Shown here: piece after piece, positions 18,537-28,001 of the stretch
Position numbering within the stretch: the first letter of the stretch is position 1
Layout: the number at the start of each line of letters is the position of its first letter
DNA from: Rubripirellula amarantea
Lineage (GTDB): Bacteria; Planctomycetota; Planctomycetia; Pirellulales; Pirellulaceae
DNA length: 64,000 bases
Direction: 5' to 3'
NCBI RefSeq assembly: GCF_007859865.1
Contig: NZ_SJPI01000004.1
Location: 62,001 to 126,000, forward strand
Made by a program: the position numbers and the translations under genes
The notes under the pieces: model-generated
What the model saw: the letters and a program-made list of their open reading frames with translations, nothing else
What the model was told of the DNA's origin: nothing
Databases searched by the model: none

Positions 18537-20051
18537 ATGCGTTTTAAAGCCGCAATCATTGCCGTCAGTATCTTGCCCTTGCTAAGCGTTCCCACACTTG
18601 CCGTTGGCCAAGAACAACCTAACGAGTCCGACTACTATCGTTTGACGACGTTCGAGCTACCCGAGGGTGAAACGATTGAAGCATGTGGATTGCAAGTGAT
18701 CCCCAACGGAAACCTTGCCATCTGCACTCGTCGAGGTGACGTTTTCATGGTTACCGATCCATTGTCGGATACTGTTTCAGCGAGCCAATTCAGCTTGTAC
18801 GCTCGCGGTCTGCACGAACCACTGAGTCTCGGTTGGCATGACGGGTGGTTGTACGCCACTCAACGTCCCGAGGTTACTCGCATGAGAGATTCGGATGGTG
18901 ATGGTAGAGCAGACGAATTTGAAACCGTTGCCGACGGATGGGGCGTGTCCGGCGACTACCACGAGTACGCGTTCGGCAGCAAACCTGAAGCGGATGGTTC
19001 AATGGTGGTGACGCTCTGCCTGACCGGTTCGTTTAACAGTGACGTTCCCTTTCGCGGATGGGCGATGCGTATCACTCCCGATGGGAAAACGATACCGATG
19101 ACAAGCGGCGTTCGTTCGCCCGGTGGTGTCGGCAAAAACGCAAACGGCGACATCTTCTACACGGACAACCAAGGCCCTTGGAACGGAACCTGTGGGCTGA
19201 AACTGCTCAAGCAAGGTATGTTTGTTGGACATCCCGGTGGATGGAAGTGGTACGACGATTGCCGAGACGTCATGGGTGCAACGCCAACTGAACCCGTCAG
19301 CGGCAGTCGGTTGAATGTTGAAATGAAACGAATCCCCGAGTTGATTCCACCGGCGATCAAGTTTCCCTATGACAAGATGGGAAAGAGCGCATCGGGAATT
19401 GCCTGCGATACGAGCGAAGGAAAGTTTGGGCCATTTGCTGGCCAACTGTTCGTCGGTGACCAAACGCAAAGCATGATCATGCGGGTGGACTTAGAAGTGG
19501 TCGACGGGCTCTATCAAGGAGCCTGCTTTCCTTTCCGAAAAGGTTTCGCGTCCGGGAACGTAGGAGTGGAAATGGGCCCCAGCGGATCGCTTTTTGTCGG
19601 TGGAACGAGTCGCGGCTGGGGCAGTGTTGGGAATCGTCCCTTTGCCGTTGAACGATTGAATTGGACTGGCGAGCTTCCCACCGAAATTCATTCGATGAGA
19701 TTGGCGGCCGATGGGTCCGAAGGATTTGATCTGACGTTCACCCAACCGATGACGCAAGAGTCTGCAACAGATTTGGCGAGCTACCAAATATCGACTTACA
19801 CATACGAATACCGCTCGGAATACGGAAGCCCCGAGGTCGACGCGACCACCCCGACGATTACTTCGGCAACGCTTTCCGAAGACGGCTTAACGCTTCGACT
19901 ACTCATCGACGGACTGCAGATTGACCACGTCCACGAACTGCATTGCCAAGGCCTGCGAAGTCGCGAAGGGCTGCCCCTGTTGCATGATGCCGCGTATTAC
20001 ACCGTCAACCGATTTCGTCCCGCAGCAAAAAACACTTCGTCCCAGCCTTAA
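18537..20051 (+). CDS. Secreted glucose/sorbosone dehydrogenase-like beta-propeller protein
   Basis: A 504-residue exported protein. The chosen ATG at 18537 gives a clean signal peptide (MRFKAAIIAV to about VGQEQ), while an earlier in-frame start would add 22 residues ahead of it. The body reads as a six-bladed propeller of the PQQ-dependent sugar dehydrogenase superfamily (RDSDGDGRADEFETV, YTDNQGPWNG, VGDQTQS). A beta-sandwich tail follows from ~390 (FDLTFTQPM, HELHCQGLRS). No haem motif is present. With the pentahaem DUF1080 protein just upstream, a dehydrogenase-cytochrome pair acting on an extracellular sugar is a reasonable inference. Substrate unknown. Confidence 0.8.
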   Translation: MRFKAAIIAVSILPLLSVPTLAVGQEQPNESDYYRLTTFELPEGETIEACGLQVIPNGNLAICTRRGDVFMVTDPLSDTVSASQFSLYARGLHEPLSLGWHDGWLYATQRPEVTRMRDSDGDGRADEFETVADGWGVSGDYHEYAFGSKPEADGSMVVTLCLTGSFNSDVPFRGWAMRITPDGKTIPMTSGVRSPGGVGKNANGDIFYTDNQGPWNGTCGLKLLKQGMFVGHPGGWKWYDDCRDVMGATPTEPVSGSRLNVEMKRIPELIPPAIKFPYDKMGKSASGIACDTSEGKFGPFAGQLFVGDQTQSMIMRVDLEVVDGLYQGACFPFRKGFASGNVGVEMGPSGSLFVGGTSRGWGSVGNRPFAVERLNWTGELPTEIHSMRLAADGSEGFDLTFTQPMTQESATDLASYQISTYTYEYRSEYGSPEVDATTPTITSATLSEDGLTLRLLIDGLQIDHVHELHCQGLRSREGLPLLHDAAYYTVNRFRPAAKNTSSQP

Positions 20052-20072
20052 AGAGCTGGGCCGACCGTGCGA

Positions 20073-21479
20073 TTACGGTTTCCAATAGTCCGCAATATCT
20101 TTCGTCATCTCAGCAACCAACTTTGGATGATCTTCAGCGACATTTTCCATTTCGCTTGGATCACTTTGCAAATCGAATAGTTGGGGGGAAGACGAACGAT
20201 CTGCGTGAGCGGACGCATACCGATTCACTTCGCCATCCTGGCCCATCAATAGCTTCCACCGTCCTTTGATCGTCCAAAGGTACAACAGCGAAGCCGATGG
20301 ATCGTTTAGGTCGGCGATATCATGCGCGAAGCCCTCTCCGTAAATTTGATCACGTTGAATTTCAGATTGATCTAGCAAATGAGGCAAGAGGTTGAGCCCT
20401 GGGAATTCTGCAGGAACCTCTGCCCCAGCCACAGCCAAAATGGTGGCGGGGATGTCCAAGCTTGTCGCAAGTTCTTGGCGCTGCTGTGGTGCAATCTTAT
20501 TAGGCCAATGATAGAGAATCGGTGTGCGAATTCCTCCTTCATTGGGAGACTGTTTGGATCGAGGTGCAAACCCGCGTCGGTCGACGTTTTGAATCCAGCC
20601 GTTGTCGGTAACGTAGACGATCAAAGTATTCTCACTGAGCTTGCGTTGCTCGATCTCGCCAATCAACTCTCCGCAAGTTTCGTCAAACCATTCACACATC
20701 GCGTGGTACTTCGCAAGCGGCAATGAGTCAGTCTTAGCGGTGTACTTCTTGAGTAATCGCGGCGGAGGATTGTGAGGCTCGTGGGGTAGGAACGGAGCGT
20801 ACCAAAGAAAAAACGGCTTCGATTGTTCCTGAGCTTCGTCCAGAAAATCCCTGATTGGCTCGATTCCTTTTCGCCCAATCGTTAATCCATCGTCACCGTG
20901 TCGACCGCCCTGTTGCGGAAACCCTCGCGTCATTCCATGCGTGAATCCACTACGTTGGAAGCTGCCTTCCCATAGCTTGCCGCTTTGGTGCGAAAGGTAT
21001 CCCACTTCCTTCAAGCGAGCGGGAAGGGTCTTAAACCGATCAATGTTTGAAATCAGTTCTTCGCACCTAACCTTATACAAGTCGCTACCGACCGCTGCGT
21101 ACTTCGGTGAAGGGTCATTCCCGGTAATGCCGTGTGACGATGCGTAATGTCCCGTCAACAAGGTCGCCAGGGATGGCCGGCACAAGGCGGTGGGAACATA
21201 GCCACGATCAAATCTCGCCCCCTCACGAGCCAAGCGATCTAGATTCGGCGTTTCAATTTCAGAATGCCCCATGAAGCCGTAATCATTCCAGGCTTGATCG
21301 TCCGAAATGATCAGGACAACATTGGGCGGCGAGGAATCTTGACGGGCATCGTCCCTGGCAACTGAATCATCAGCCATCAATGCACCAGTCAGCAATCGAT
21401 CCGTCACTAGCAGCCAAACGGCAATGCAGACTACGCGTGAAGGCAGTCCAAACTTATTCGTCGTCATCAATGGGTTCAT
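20073..21479 (-). CDS. Secreted sulfatase (arylsulfatase family)
   Basis: A 468-residue S1-type sulfatase with an N-terminal signal peptide. The metal-binding strand PNVVLIISDDQ and the signature CRPSLATLLTG near residues 98-108 are clear, as are HEPHNPPP and the DNG motif (YVTDNGW). The cysteine would become formylglycine. The usual Arg two residues after Pro is Leu here (CRPSL for CxPSR), a form I recall as common in planctomycete sulfatases. The likely substrate is a sulfated polysaccharide. Start is 21479 or the next ATG at 21467. It overlaps the upstream small gene by 14-26 bases, suggesting cotranscription. It converges on the dehydrogenase gene with a 21-base gap. Confidence 0.9.
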   Translation of the reverse strand: MNPLMTTNKFGLPSRVVCIAVWLLVTDRLLTGALMADDSVARDDARQDSSPPNVVLIISDDQAWNDYGFMGHSEIETPNLDRLAREGARFDRGYVPTALCRPSLATLLTGHYASSHGITGNDPSPKYAAVGSDLYKVRCEELISNIDRFKTLPARLKEVGYLSHQSGKLWEGSFQRSGFTHGMTRGFPQQGGRHGDDGLTIGRKGIEPIRDFLDEAQEQSKPFFLWYAPFLPHEPHNPPPRLLKKYTAKTDSLPLAKYHAMCEWFDETCGELIGEIEQRKLSENTLIVYVTDNGWIQNVDRRGFAPRSKQSPNEGGIRTPILYHWPNKIAPQQRQELATSLDIPATILAVAGAEVPAEFPGLNLLPHLLDQSEIQRDQIYGEGFAHDIADLNDPSASLLYLWTIKGRWKLLMGQDGEVNRYASAHADRSSSPQLFDLQSDPSEMENVAEDHPKLVAEMTKDIADYWKP

Positions 21480-21849
21480 CCAGGATCAAGTCATCGAAAT
21501 CGTACCAAGCCGAAATGGTATGGTTGTGACAGTCGACGAAATACTTCCATCGTTTCGCAACGTAATCCCAAGATTGCTTGGTGATCACACCTTGGTGAAC
21601 GGATTCAGGTAGATGAATCCGAACATCATCATAGAGAAAAAGCGCCGGTGCCTCGATGTGATCGGGGTGCGGATTCATTCGCTCGCAAAGAGCCTTCAAA
21701 GCGCGTCGCAGATTCTCTCGCTGGGAAATCGTCTGGTCATAAATCACTTCTTCGCGATTCTTTTTATGCGTCAGCTTGATCGCCGCAGACTCACTTTGGT
21801 CATCCGGAACGAACAATCGAATCGCTATGTCTTCCGCGTTGATTTCCAT
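21454..21849 (-). CDS. Hypothetical protein, 131 residues
   Basis: A soluble acidic protein with no signal peptide and no family I recognise. The second half is rich in aromatic residues (SWDYVAKRWKYFVDCHNHTISAWYDFDDL) and the tail is Glu/Asp-rich. The start at 21849 is chosen because AAGGTGA lies 5-11 bases before it on the minus strand; an upstream in-frame ATG at 21888 lacks this. The 3' end overlaps the sulfatase start. Confidence 0.7.
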   Translation of the reverse strand: MEINAEDIAIRLFVPDDQSESAAIKLTHKKNREEVIYDQTISQRENLRRALKALCERMNPHPDHIEAPALFLYDDVRIHLPESVHQGVITKQSWDYVAKRWKYFVDCHNHTISAWYDFDDLILDEPIDDDE

Positions 21850-21923
21850 CACGTCACCTTTTGAAACGAAAGAATCCTCGCATCGCATGTCAATTGCGAT
21901 TCATTGTAACTCGTTCACCCGGG

Positions 21924-22775
21924 TCAGGCGGGATCGTCTGGCAAACCGTCGTGCAAGATTCTCGATTCAATGGGGCCGACTCCTTTGCCAAACCCCGGTG
22001 CGATACTGATTGCGTGGTTTACGGCCATGATCGCAAACTGGATTGCCGACTCCACTTGCGGCACCTTGCCGTTTCCATCGGTCGTGAGCGTCATACGGGC
22101 CGTGATTGTGGCTGCCAGCGAACAACCGGCTCCATGCGTTTGGTTGGTCGGGTGGTTTTGCGTTTCGATCGTTGCGACTTTCTCTTCGTCGGCTAACACA
22201 TGCACTCGCGATCCGTCAATGATTCCCGCCTTTACTAAAACGGCCGATGGTCCTAGCTCTCGCAGTTCCGCCGCGGCTTGCACCATCTCGTCGAGTCCAT
22301 CGACATCACGGCCTATCAGGCGCTGTAATTCCAAAGCGTTCGGAGTTGCCAATGTTGCTTGTGGCAACAAATAATCACGGTACGCAGAGACGGCGGTATC
22401 ATCAGCGAGCAAGTCCCCGTGCTTACTCACCAGCACGGGATCGATGATCAGGTCCCCGCCATAGCCCTCGAGTTTTCCCGCAATCGCAGCAATCGCGTCT
22501 GCGTTGCCCAACGCACCGGTCTTAATCGCCAAAGGAGGAATGTCGTTAAGCACACAATCCAACTGCTGTTCGATTAGTCCGACGTCGAGAAGTTCGATGC
22601 GATGCACACCAACCGTGTTTTGCACCGTAACCATCGTCAACACGGTCATTCCATAGACGCCGTTTTGCTGAAACGCTTTCAGATCAGCCTGAATACCTGC
22701 GCCGCCACTGGGATCCGATCCCCCGATTGCGAGTGCAATGGAATCGCGGGCGAGTGTGATTGTTCGAGTAGCCAT
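21924..22775 (-). CDS. thiD: Hydroxymethylpyrimidine/phosphomethylpyrimidine kinase
   Basis: A 283-residue ribokinase-fold kinase of thiamine synthesis that phosphorylates HMP and HMP-P. Diagnostic segments are IGGSDPSGGAGIQADLKAF near the start, the TVQNT motif, the DPVLVSKHGD region and the anion-hole NQTHGAGCSLAA near 215. Length is normal. It stands alone, with no other thiamine gene nearby, and no TPP riboswitch was identified upstream. Confidence 0.94.
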   Translation of the reverse strand: MATRTITLARDSIALAIGGSDPSGGAGIQADLKAFQQNGVYGMTVLTMVTVQNTVGVHRIELLDVGLIEQQLDCVLNDIPPLAIKTGALGNADAIAAIAGKLEGYGGDLIIDPVLVSKHGDLLADDTAVSAYRDYLLPQATLATPNALELQRLIGRDVDGLDEMVQAAAELRELGPSAVLVKAGIIDGSRVHVLADEEKVATIETQNHPTNQTHGAGCSLAATITARMTLTTDGNGKVPQVESAIQFAIMAVNHAISIAPGFGKGVGPIESRILHDGLPDDPA

Positions 22776-22913
22776 GTTCGCGATTCGCTGAGTCAGAAGG
22801 AAACCAATGCTTAGGCAACTTAGAACACCACTGGCAACCTCTCAAGGCGTTGCCACGCGAGAGCTTCGAATTTCCGGTTGCATGAAACCTTTGTCCCATC
22901 AACACTCTTTCCT

Positions 22914-23537
22914 ATGAGCACCAACACCGAACCATCGCTGACCACTGAACTGTTAGCGAATTACGCCGAACGCTATGACGGACTTATCTTCGATTGCGAC
23001 GGCACGCTATCGCACTCGATGCCGCTTCATTACATCGCGTGGCGCGACACTATGGCTCGATACGGGATTGAGTTTTTGGAAGACCGATTCTATTCCATGG
23101 GTGGAATGCCCAGTGAGCAGATTATCGCAATCCTTTCCCAAGAACAAAACGTTTCCGTTCCTACGGATCAGGCTGCCGCAGAAAAAGAAGCAGCCTTTGC
23201 GGATCAGATTTTAGACCTGATGCCGGTGACTGCGATCGTTGAAGTAGTTCGCCAGCACGTGGGTCGATTGCCCATGTCGGTAGCTAGCGGCGGCATTCGG
23301 CCAATCATCGATCAGCAGCTTCAGCAGATCGGGTTGGACTCGATTTTTGCCGCGATCGTAACCGCCGAGGACACGGAACGTCACAAACCTGAACCGGATG
23401 TATTCCTGGAAGCGGCCAGACGCCTGAACATTCCACCAGAAAGATGCATCGTGTTTGAGGATTCACCTCTGGGGTTTACCGCGGCCTTTCGTGCGGGCAT
23501 GGATTGCGTCGACGTACGCCCATTCCATCAAAAGTAA
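22914..23537 (+). CDS. HAD-superfamily phosphatase / beta-phosphoglucomutase-like
   Basis: A 207-residue HAD hydrolase. Motif I is FDCDGTLSHS with Asp27 and Asp29, motif II is SVASGG, the lysine is in RHKPEPDVF, and motif IV is FEDSPLGF. The helical cap of ~60 residues fits the beta-phosphoglucomutase or fructose-1-phosphatase (YqaB) group. The start is the ATG at 22914; an upstream in-frame ATG would add 12 unlikely residues. The exact substrate cannot be told from sequence. The stop codon lies in a weak 16-base imperfect duplication (GTAATCGCGTGC / GTAAATGCGTGC). Confidence 0.85.
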   Translation: MSTNTEPSLTTELLANYAERYDGLIFDCDGTLSHSMPLHYIAWRDTMARYGIEFLEDRFYSMGGMPSEQIIAILSQEQNVSVPTDQAAAEKEAAFADQILDLMPVTAIVEVVRQHVGRLPMSVASGGIRPIIDQQLQQIGLDSIFAAIVTAEDTERHKPEPDVFLEAARRLNIPPERCIVFEDSPLGFTAAFRAGMDCVDVRPFHQK

Positions 23538-23721
23538 TCGCGTGCAAATGTAAATGCGTGCCCGCCGATTGTGTATTTCTTTGCCACAACCTGCTGCTGG
23601 ACTGCTGTGGCGTCGTGTCGAACATCGCTTGAGCGGATATGCTAGAGACTAGCAACGATTGAAACGACGTTGCTGCCTCATTTCGCTTTTCTGTTTCGGT
23701 TTCACGCTCCCAATATGCTCC

Positions 23722-24456
23722 ATGTCTAGCCAATCCAAGATTGAACTTTCGCCGCAGTTACTCCGAAGACTCCACCGCATCCATCGCCAATTGGCGGATT
23801 TAAGGTCTCAGGTCAAACGAGCACCGATTCAGATCAAGGCCAGCCAAGCCCGCGTCGATCAGGCGGAAGCAAAAGTCGAGGATGCCAAAGAGAGACTTAA
23901 GCAGGCGAAGAAGACTGCGGACCAAAAGCAACTGCAACTTAAAGAGCGAGAAGACCGAATTGTGACGCTTGAGCGAAAGCTCAACGAAGCAGCCAGCAAC
24001 GTTGAATTCACCACCTTCCAAGAACAAATCGCTGCCGATCGAAAGGCCAACGAAGTACTCAGCGATGAGGTCTTTGAGGTGCTGGAACAAATTGACGAGA
24101 TCAACGCTCAACTCGAAGGTGTTACCAAAGACCTTGAGTCAGAGAAAAGCGATCACGAAAAACGCGTCAGCGAAATCAAAGCACGTCAGGAAGTTGCCGA
24201 AGGCGACCTGAAACGCGCCGAAGCAGAATTAGAGAGCAGCGAAACAGAAATTCCTGCGGTCGTTCGAAGCGATTACGATCGCGTTGTAGGGGCAAAGGGC
24301 GAAGACGCGCTGGCTCCCGTCGACGAAGACTCCTGTGGATGCTGCTGCCAAACCCTAACCACTCAGTACGTAGAACAACTGCGGATGTCAAAGTTAACCC
24401 GATGTCCAAGTTGCCACGCATTCCTATACCTGCCTGAAGACCGCCGGGTGAAATAG
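23722..24456 (+). CDS. Coiled-coil protein with C-terminal zinc ribbon (COG1579-like)
   Basis: A 244-residue cytoplasmic protein. Residues ~15-180 form one long coiled coil rich in Glu, Lys and Gln heptads, followed by a C4 zinc ribbon (CGCCCQTL near 208 and CPSCHAFLYLPE near 232). This is the layout of COG1579 hook-type proteins, which often sit near rRNA or nucleic acid processing genes; no precise role is established. The start at 23722 (MSSQSKIELS) is preferred over 23659, which would add a Cys-rich stretch. CoaE and rho follow on the same strand. Confidence 0.75.
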   Translation: MSSQSKIELSPQLLRRLHRIHRQLADLRSQVKRAPIQIKASQARVDQAEAKVEDAKERLKQAKKTADQKQLQLKEREDRIVTLERKLNEAASNVEFTTFQEQIAADRKANEVLSDEVFEVLEQIDEINAQLEGVTKDLESEKSDHEKRVSEIKARQEVAEGDLKRAEAELESSETEIPAVVRSDYDRVVGAKGEDALAPVDEDSCGCCCQTLTTQYVEQLRMSKLTRCPSCHAFLYLPEDRRVK

Positions 24457-24581
24457 TCCATTGAGCCAAAATTTTTTCAACAAATTTTCAATTGCTCCTT
24501 GGGGGAACGAATCTGCAATTCGGATGGCCCGACCTTACGATCTTGACCCTCAATTATGAAGCCCCTCTGAGGAATCTGATC

Positions 24582-25259
24582 ATGTTTGTTCTTGGCATCA
24601 TTGGGAGCATCGCGGGCGGCAAATCCACCGCTAGCGCGATATTACAGGAACTCGGTGCCACTTGGATCAACGCTGATGCGATCGCCCGATCCGTCCTCGA
24701 TCGCCCCGAAGTCGTTGAGAAATTGATCGGTTATTTCGGTGATTCCATCGTCCTAAAGAGTCCCCCGAAACAGGGTACACACCCCCAAATAGACCGCGCC
24801 GCGCTTGGAAAGCTTGTTTTCGGGGATGACGATTCCAAGCGTTTAGCCTTACTATACTTAGAAAGTGTCGTTCACCCGATCGTTCGCCACGAAATCATGT
24901 CGATTCTAAAACAGTGCAGCCAGCAACAAGTTCAAGTTGCATTGCTAGATGTACCGTTACTTTTCGAATCGCACTGGGACGTCGCGTGCGATTCTATTTG
25001 GTGCATCGACGCACCACTGCAAACCAGAATCACCCGAGTTCAACAGCGAGGCTGGTCGGCCGATGAATTGATTCGCCGAGAAGCGAACCAACTGAGCATT
25101 GATCGAAAGCGTGCACTCAGTGATTTGGTAATCGATAACAACTCATCCATCACCTACTTCACCAATATTATTCGCCAACATTGGCAATCCCTCATGCAAT
25201 CACTTTCGCCGATCGGTGAAGTGAACACTTCAGTAGTCCATGACTCCCATTGTCTTTGA
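24582..25259 (+). CDS. coaE: Dephospho-CoA kinase
   Basis: A 225-residue P-loop kinase for the last step of coenzyme A synthesis. It has GSIAGGKST at residues ~8-16, DAIAR, a DVPLLFES lid segment and the RREANQLS region typical of CoaE. The start at 24582 is supported by TGAGGA at 24568-24573; the ORF is open 30 codons further upstream but without family similarity. Rho follows 93 bases downstream. Confidence 0.95.
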   Translation: MFVLGIIGSIAGGKSTASAILQELGATWINADAIARSVLDRPEVVEKLIGYFGDSIVLKSPPKQGTHPQIDRAALGKLVFGDDDSKRLALLYLESVVHPIVRHEIMSILKQCSQQQVQVALLDVPLLFESHWDVACDSIWCIDAPLQTRITRVQQRGWSADELIRREANQLSIDRKRALSDLVIDNNSSITYFTNIIRQHWQSLMQSLSPIGEVNTSVVHDSHCL

Positions 25260-25352
25260 CTCATAGCTTGAAACGGGAACCTCCCGCTCTTACCTCTTCT
25301 CTTCCCACCTGGCGACATCGCCAATCCCTTCTCCCTTTCTCTTCATTCCATC

Positions 25353-26906
25353 ATGCCTTCCCAACGCCATACACCCCGAGATGACCGGGGCCCCGAAAAG
25401 CGTGGACATTCAGAACACACGTCGTCGTCATCAAACGACAGCCCCCGCAGTGGCCAGCGAGAGTATCGCGACTACAAAAACAATCGTGGACGCCCACGAC
25501 ATCCTGACAAGGAAGTGGACAAGCGCGTCCGAGAACTCGACGCCGAAAGAGATCCACTTTCGTTGCCAGAGGAGATCGTTAGCGAAGCGACCAAGGCCGG
25601 CCAACGTGTTGGGATTCCACTTACGCGGCAAGATGATGCCCAATGGAATATCTCTGACCTGCAACAATCGCCGCTTGAAACCCTAAAAGCAATTGCGGGT
25701 ACGTTCGGGATCGCACCTAGCGATGGCGCAAGTAAGCAAGAGCTAATCTTCGAGATCCTAAAGTCTCGGATGAAAGCTAACGGCTTGATGTTCGGCGAGG
25801 GAACCCTAGAGATACTTCCCGATGGGTTCGGGTTCCTGCGATCATCAAACTACCACTACTTATCGTGCCCTGATGATATCTACGTTTCGCCAAGTCAAAT
25901 TCGTCGATTCGGTTTGCAAACGGGAAGTCACGTCGCCGGTCAGATTCGCCCACCGAAAGAGAACGAGCGTTACTTTGCCTTGCTGCGTATCGAAGCGATC
26001 AATCGACTTGATCCATCGGCACGCCGAAAGACAGTTCCGTTTGACGATTTGACTCCGCTGCATCCTGACAAGCGAATCATCATGGAGCATGCCTCAAGCG
26101 ATATGTCCACTCGCATTGTCGACATGCTAACACCGATTGGTTTTGGGCAACGGGGGCTGATCGTTAGCCCACCTCGCGCAGGAAAAACGATCCTGATGCA
26201 GCAGATGGCGCGATCGGTATTGACGAATTATCCTAACGCCTACGTATTCATCTTGTTGATCGATGAGCGTCCCGAAGAGGTCACGGATATGGAACGCGAG
26301 GTCCGCGGTCCTCAGTGTGAAGTGATCAGCAGCACATTTGACGAACCGGCCCAGCGACACATCCAGGTCGCCCAGATGGTGATCGAGAAAGCGAAGCGGA
26401 TGGTTGAATCGGGGACGGACGTCGTTATCTTTCTTGATTCCATCACTCGGTTCGCTCGAGCCCACAACAGCGAGGGTGAATCCACGGGCAAACTACTCAC
26501 CGGTGGTTTAGACGCGGGAGCACTGCAGAAACCGAAAGCCTTTTTTGGGTCAGCAAGAAAAGTCGAAGAGGGCGGTTCGTTGACCATTCTCGCGACCGCC
26601 TTGGTTGATACGGGAAGCCGGATGGACGATGTAATCTTTGAAGAGTTCAAGGGTACCGGTAACCTTGAAATCGTACTTGATCGAGACTTAGTGGATCGAC
26701 GGATATGGCCAGCGATTGATATTTCGCGAAGCGGTACCCGTCGCGAAGAAATGTTACTGGACCCGAACGAGTACAAACGCATATCAGCGCTTCGCCGATC
26801 GATCGCTGACCAATCGCCCGCCGATGCGATGCACAGTTTGGTGAAGCAACTGGCGAAGACTCAAAACAACGCAGAATTTCTGCTCAGCGTGAAAGACGAA
26901 GACTAA
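25353..26906 (+). CDS. rho: Transcription termination factor Rho
   Basis: A 517-residue RNA-dependent hexameric ATPase helicase. Walker [10 protein letters not shown] starts near 273 and Walker [11 protein letters not shown] near 357. The RNA-binding cold-shock-like domain ([13 protein letters not shown]) is near 152, and the secondary site [14 protein letters not shown] near 410. Ahead of these lies a ~95-residue charged, Arg/Ser/Asp-rich, probably disordered extension not present in E. coli Rho (419 residues). The gene for lumazine synthase starts 6 bases after the stop. Confidence 0.97.
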   Translation: MPSQRHTPRDDRGPEKRGHSEHTSSSSNDSPRSGQREYRDYKNNRGRPRHPDKEVDKRVRELDAERDPLSLPEEIVSEATKAGQRVGIPLTRQDDAQWNISDLQQSPLETLKAIAGTFGIAPSDGASKQELIFEILKSRMKANGLMFGEGTLEILPDGFGFLRSSNYHYLSCPDDIYVSPSQIRRFGLQTGSHVAGQIRPPKENERYFALLRIEAINRLDPSARRKTVPFDDLTPLHPDKRIIMEHASSDMSTRIVDMLTPIGFGQRGLIVSPPRAGKTILMQQMARSVLTNYPNAYVFILLIDERPEEVTDMEREVRGPQCEVISSTFDEPAQRHIQVAQMVIEKAKRMVESGTDVVIFLDSITRFARAHNSEGESTGKLLTGGLDAGALQKPKAFFGSARKVEEGGSLTILATALVDTGSRMDDVIFEEFKGTGNLEIVLDRDLVDRRIWPAIDISRSGTRREEMLLDPNEYKRISALRRSIADQSPADAMHSLVKQLAKTQNNAEFLLSVKDED

Positions 26907-26912
26907 GCACCT

Positions 26913-27395
26913 ATGAATTCATCGTTACCTGAGATCACCGGATTGGACGGTGATTTGCCAGAGGGAAAAATTGCGATCATCGCCAGTCGTTACAACCCGG
27001 CCATCTGCGACAAACTAGTCGCGGGCGCGGTCGCAACGCTAACCGAAGCAGGCTACCCCGAAAGTTCAATCCTAGTGGTGCGTGTTCCGGGTGCTTGGGA
27101 ACTTCCCACGATTGTGCAAACCGTGCTTGATCATCAAGACGTCATCGCGGCAATTGCGTTGGGGTGCGTGATCAAGGGCGAGACCACTCACGACGAACAC
27201 ATCAATCGAGCTGTGAGCTTGTCGTTGATGGAAATGGGAGTCGACACGGGAATCCCGATCGCTTTTGGACTGCTGACCTGCAACACACTCGAGCAGGCGA
27301 TTCAGCGCAGCGGGGGTAACGTTGGCAATAAAGGCAACGAATCCGCAGAAGCCATCCTTGAACTGCTGAGGCTAAACGAAAAGCTGTCGAAGTAA
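26913..27395 (+). CDS. ribH: 6,7-dimethyl-8-ribityllumazine synthase
   Basis: A 160-residue enzyme that makes lumazine, the riboflavin precursor, and assembles into pentamers or icosahedra. The substrate loop ASRYNPAIC, the VRVPGAWELP strand and the catalytic GETTHDEHINR segment with its histidines are all visible. Only 6 bases separate it from rho, so it is probably cotranscribed with it. Confidence 0.96.
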   Translation: MNSSLPEITGLDGDLPEGKIAIIASRYNPAICDKLVAGAVATLTEAGYPESSILVVRVPGAWELPTIVQTVLDHQDVIAAIALGCVIKGETTHDEHINRAVSLSLMEMGVDTGIPIAFGLLTCNTLEQAIQRSGGNVGNKGNESAEAILELLRLNEKLSK

Positions 27396-27433
27396 CGACA
27401 TTCTCTTTCTAGCCAAAGCTGAACGTGAACCAA

Positions 27434-27652
27434 TTATTCCGATCGCACTTCGATCGCGTTGATCAGTTTTTCGGTACCCATAGTGGTACGGGCAAGTGCG
27501 AATGCCACTGAACGGTCTTCTTCCCGTTCGACATGGCCGGTTAGCTTTAGACCCTGCACGTCCTCGACGCATTGCACATGCTCGAGTCCATTTCGGCGCA
27601 GTGCGGTCGTCACTTTTTCGCAGAGTTGACGTTTTTCTAAGCTGCTGTCCAT
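27434..27652 (-). CDS. Small BON-domain-like protein
   Basis: A 72-residue protein whose pattern (LCEKVTTALRRNGLEHVQCVEDVQGLKLTGHVEREEDRSVA in pieces) fits a single BON domain: two helices and a three-stranded sheet ending GTEKLINAIEV. No signal peptide is visible with this start. An in-frame extension to 27805 adds 51 unconvincing residues overlapping the leuS upstream region. BON domains usually bind phospholipid or partner proteins. It converges on ribH, with 38 bases between stops. Confidence 0.65.
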   Translation of the reverse strand: MDSSLEKRQLCEKVTTALRRNGLEHVQCVEDVQGLKLTGHVEREEDRSVAFALARTTMGTEKLINAIEVRSE

Positions 27653-28001
27653 CACTGATTTCACTTGCGAGTTTTCCCGTTTTTCGTCGAATGTCGAATT
27701 GAAGGTGCCGGTTATCCCTATCGTACCAAGGTCACATCTAGGGAATTGAGACTGACACAATTCGATGCAGAGCCCTCGACGCTTTGGTGACTGCGTCAAG
27801 GCCACCGAATTCTTCGGTCAACCTGCCAAATCTAACAGCCTGCGCCATGCAACTTCTATTCTCTTGCTCAATCCTACCTTTCGCCACGGGACTAAACGCC
27901 TAAAATCCACCAGCAATCGCAGATATATACCGTTCGCATCTGAACAATCCACAGCAACACACGCTGCGTGTTCAATTCTCCTTTGTTGGCCCACTTCTTA
28001 C
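27653..28001. other. Intergenic region upstream of leuS
   Basis: A 349-base stretch between the diverging BON gene and leuS. The leuS reading frame stays open for 79 codons here, but the translation has no similarity to LeuRS and includes low-quality sequence. No T-box-like element, terminator hairpin or clear promoter was recognised. Confidence 0.5.

Noticed and set aside
27765-28001. 79-codon in-frame extension of leuS
   Set aside because: The translated extension has no LeuRS similarity. The family N-terminus starts exactly at 28002.
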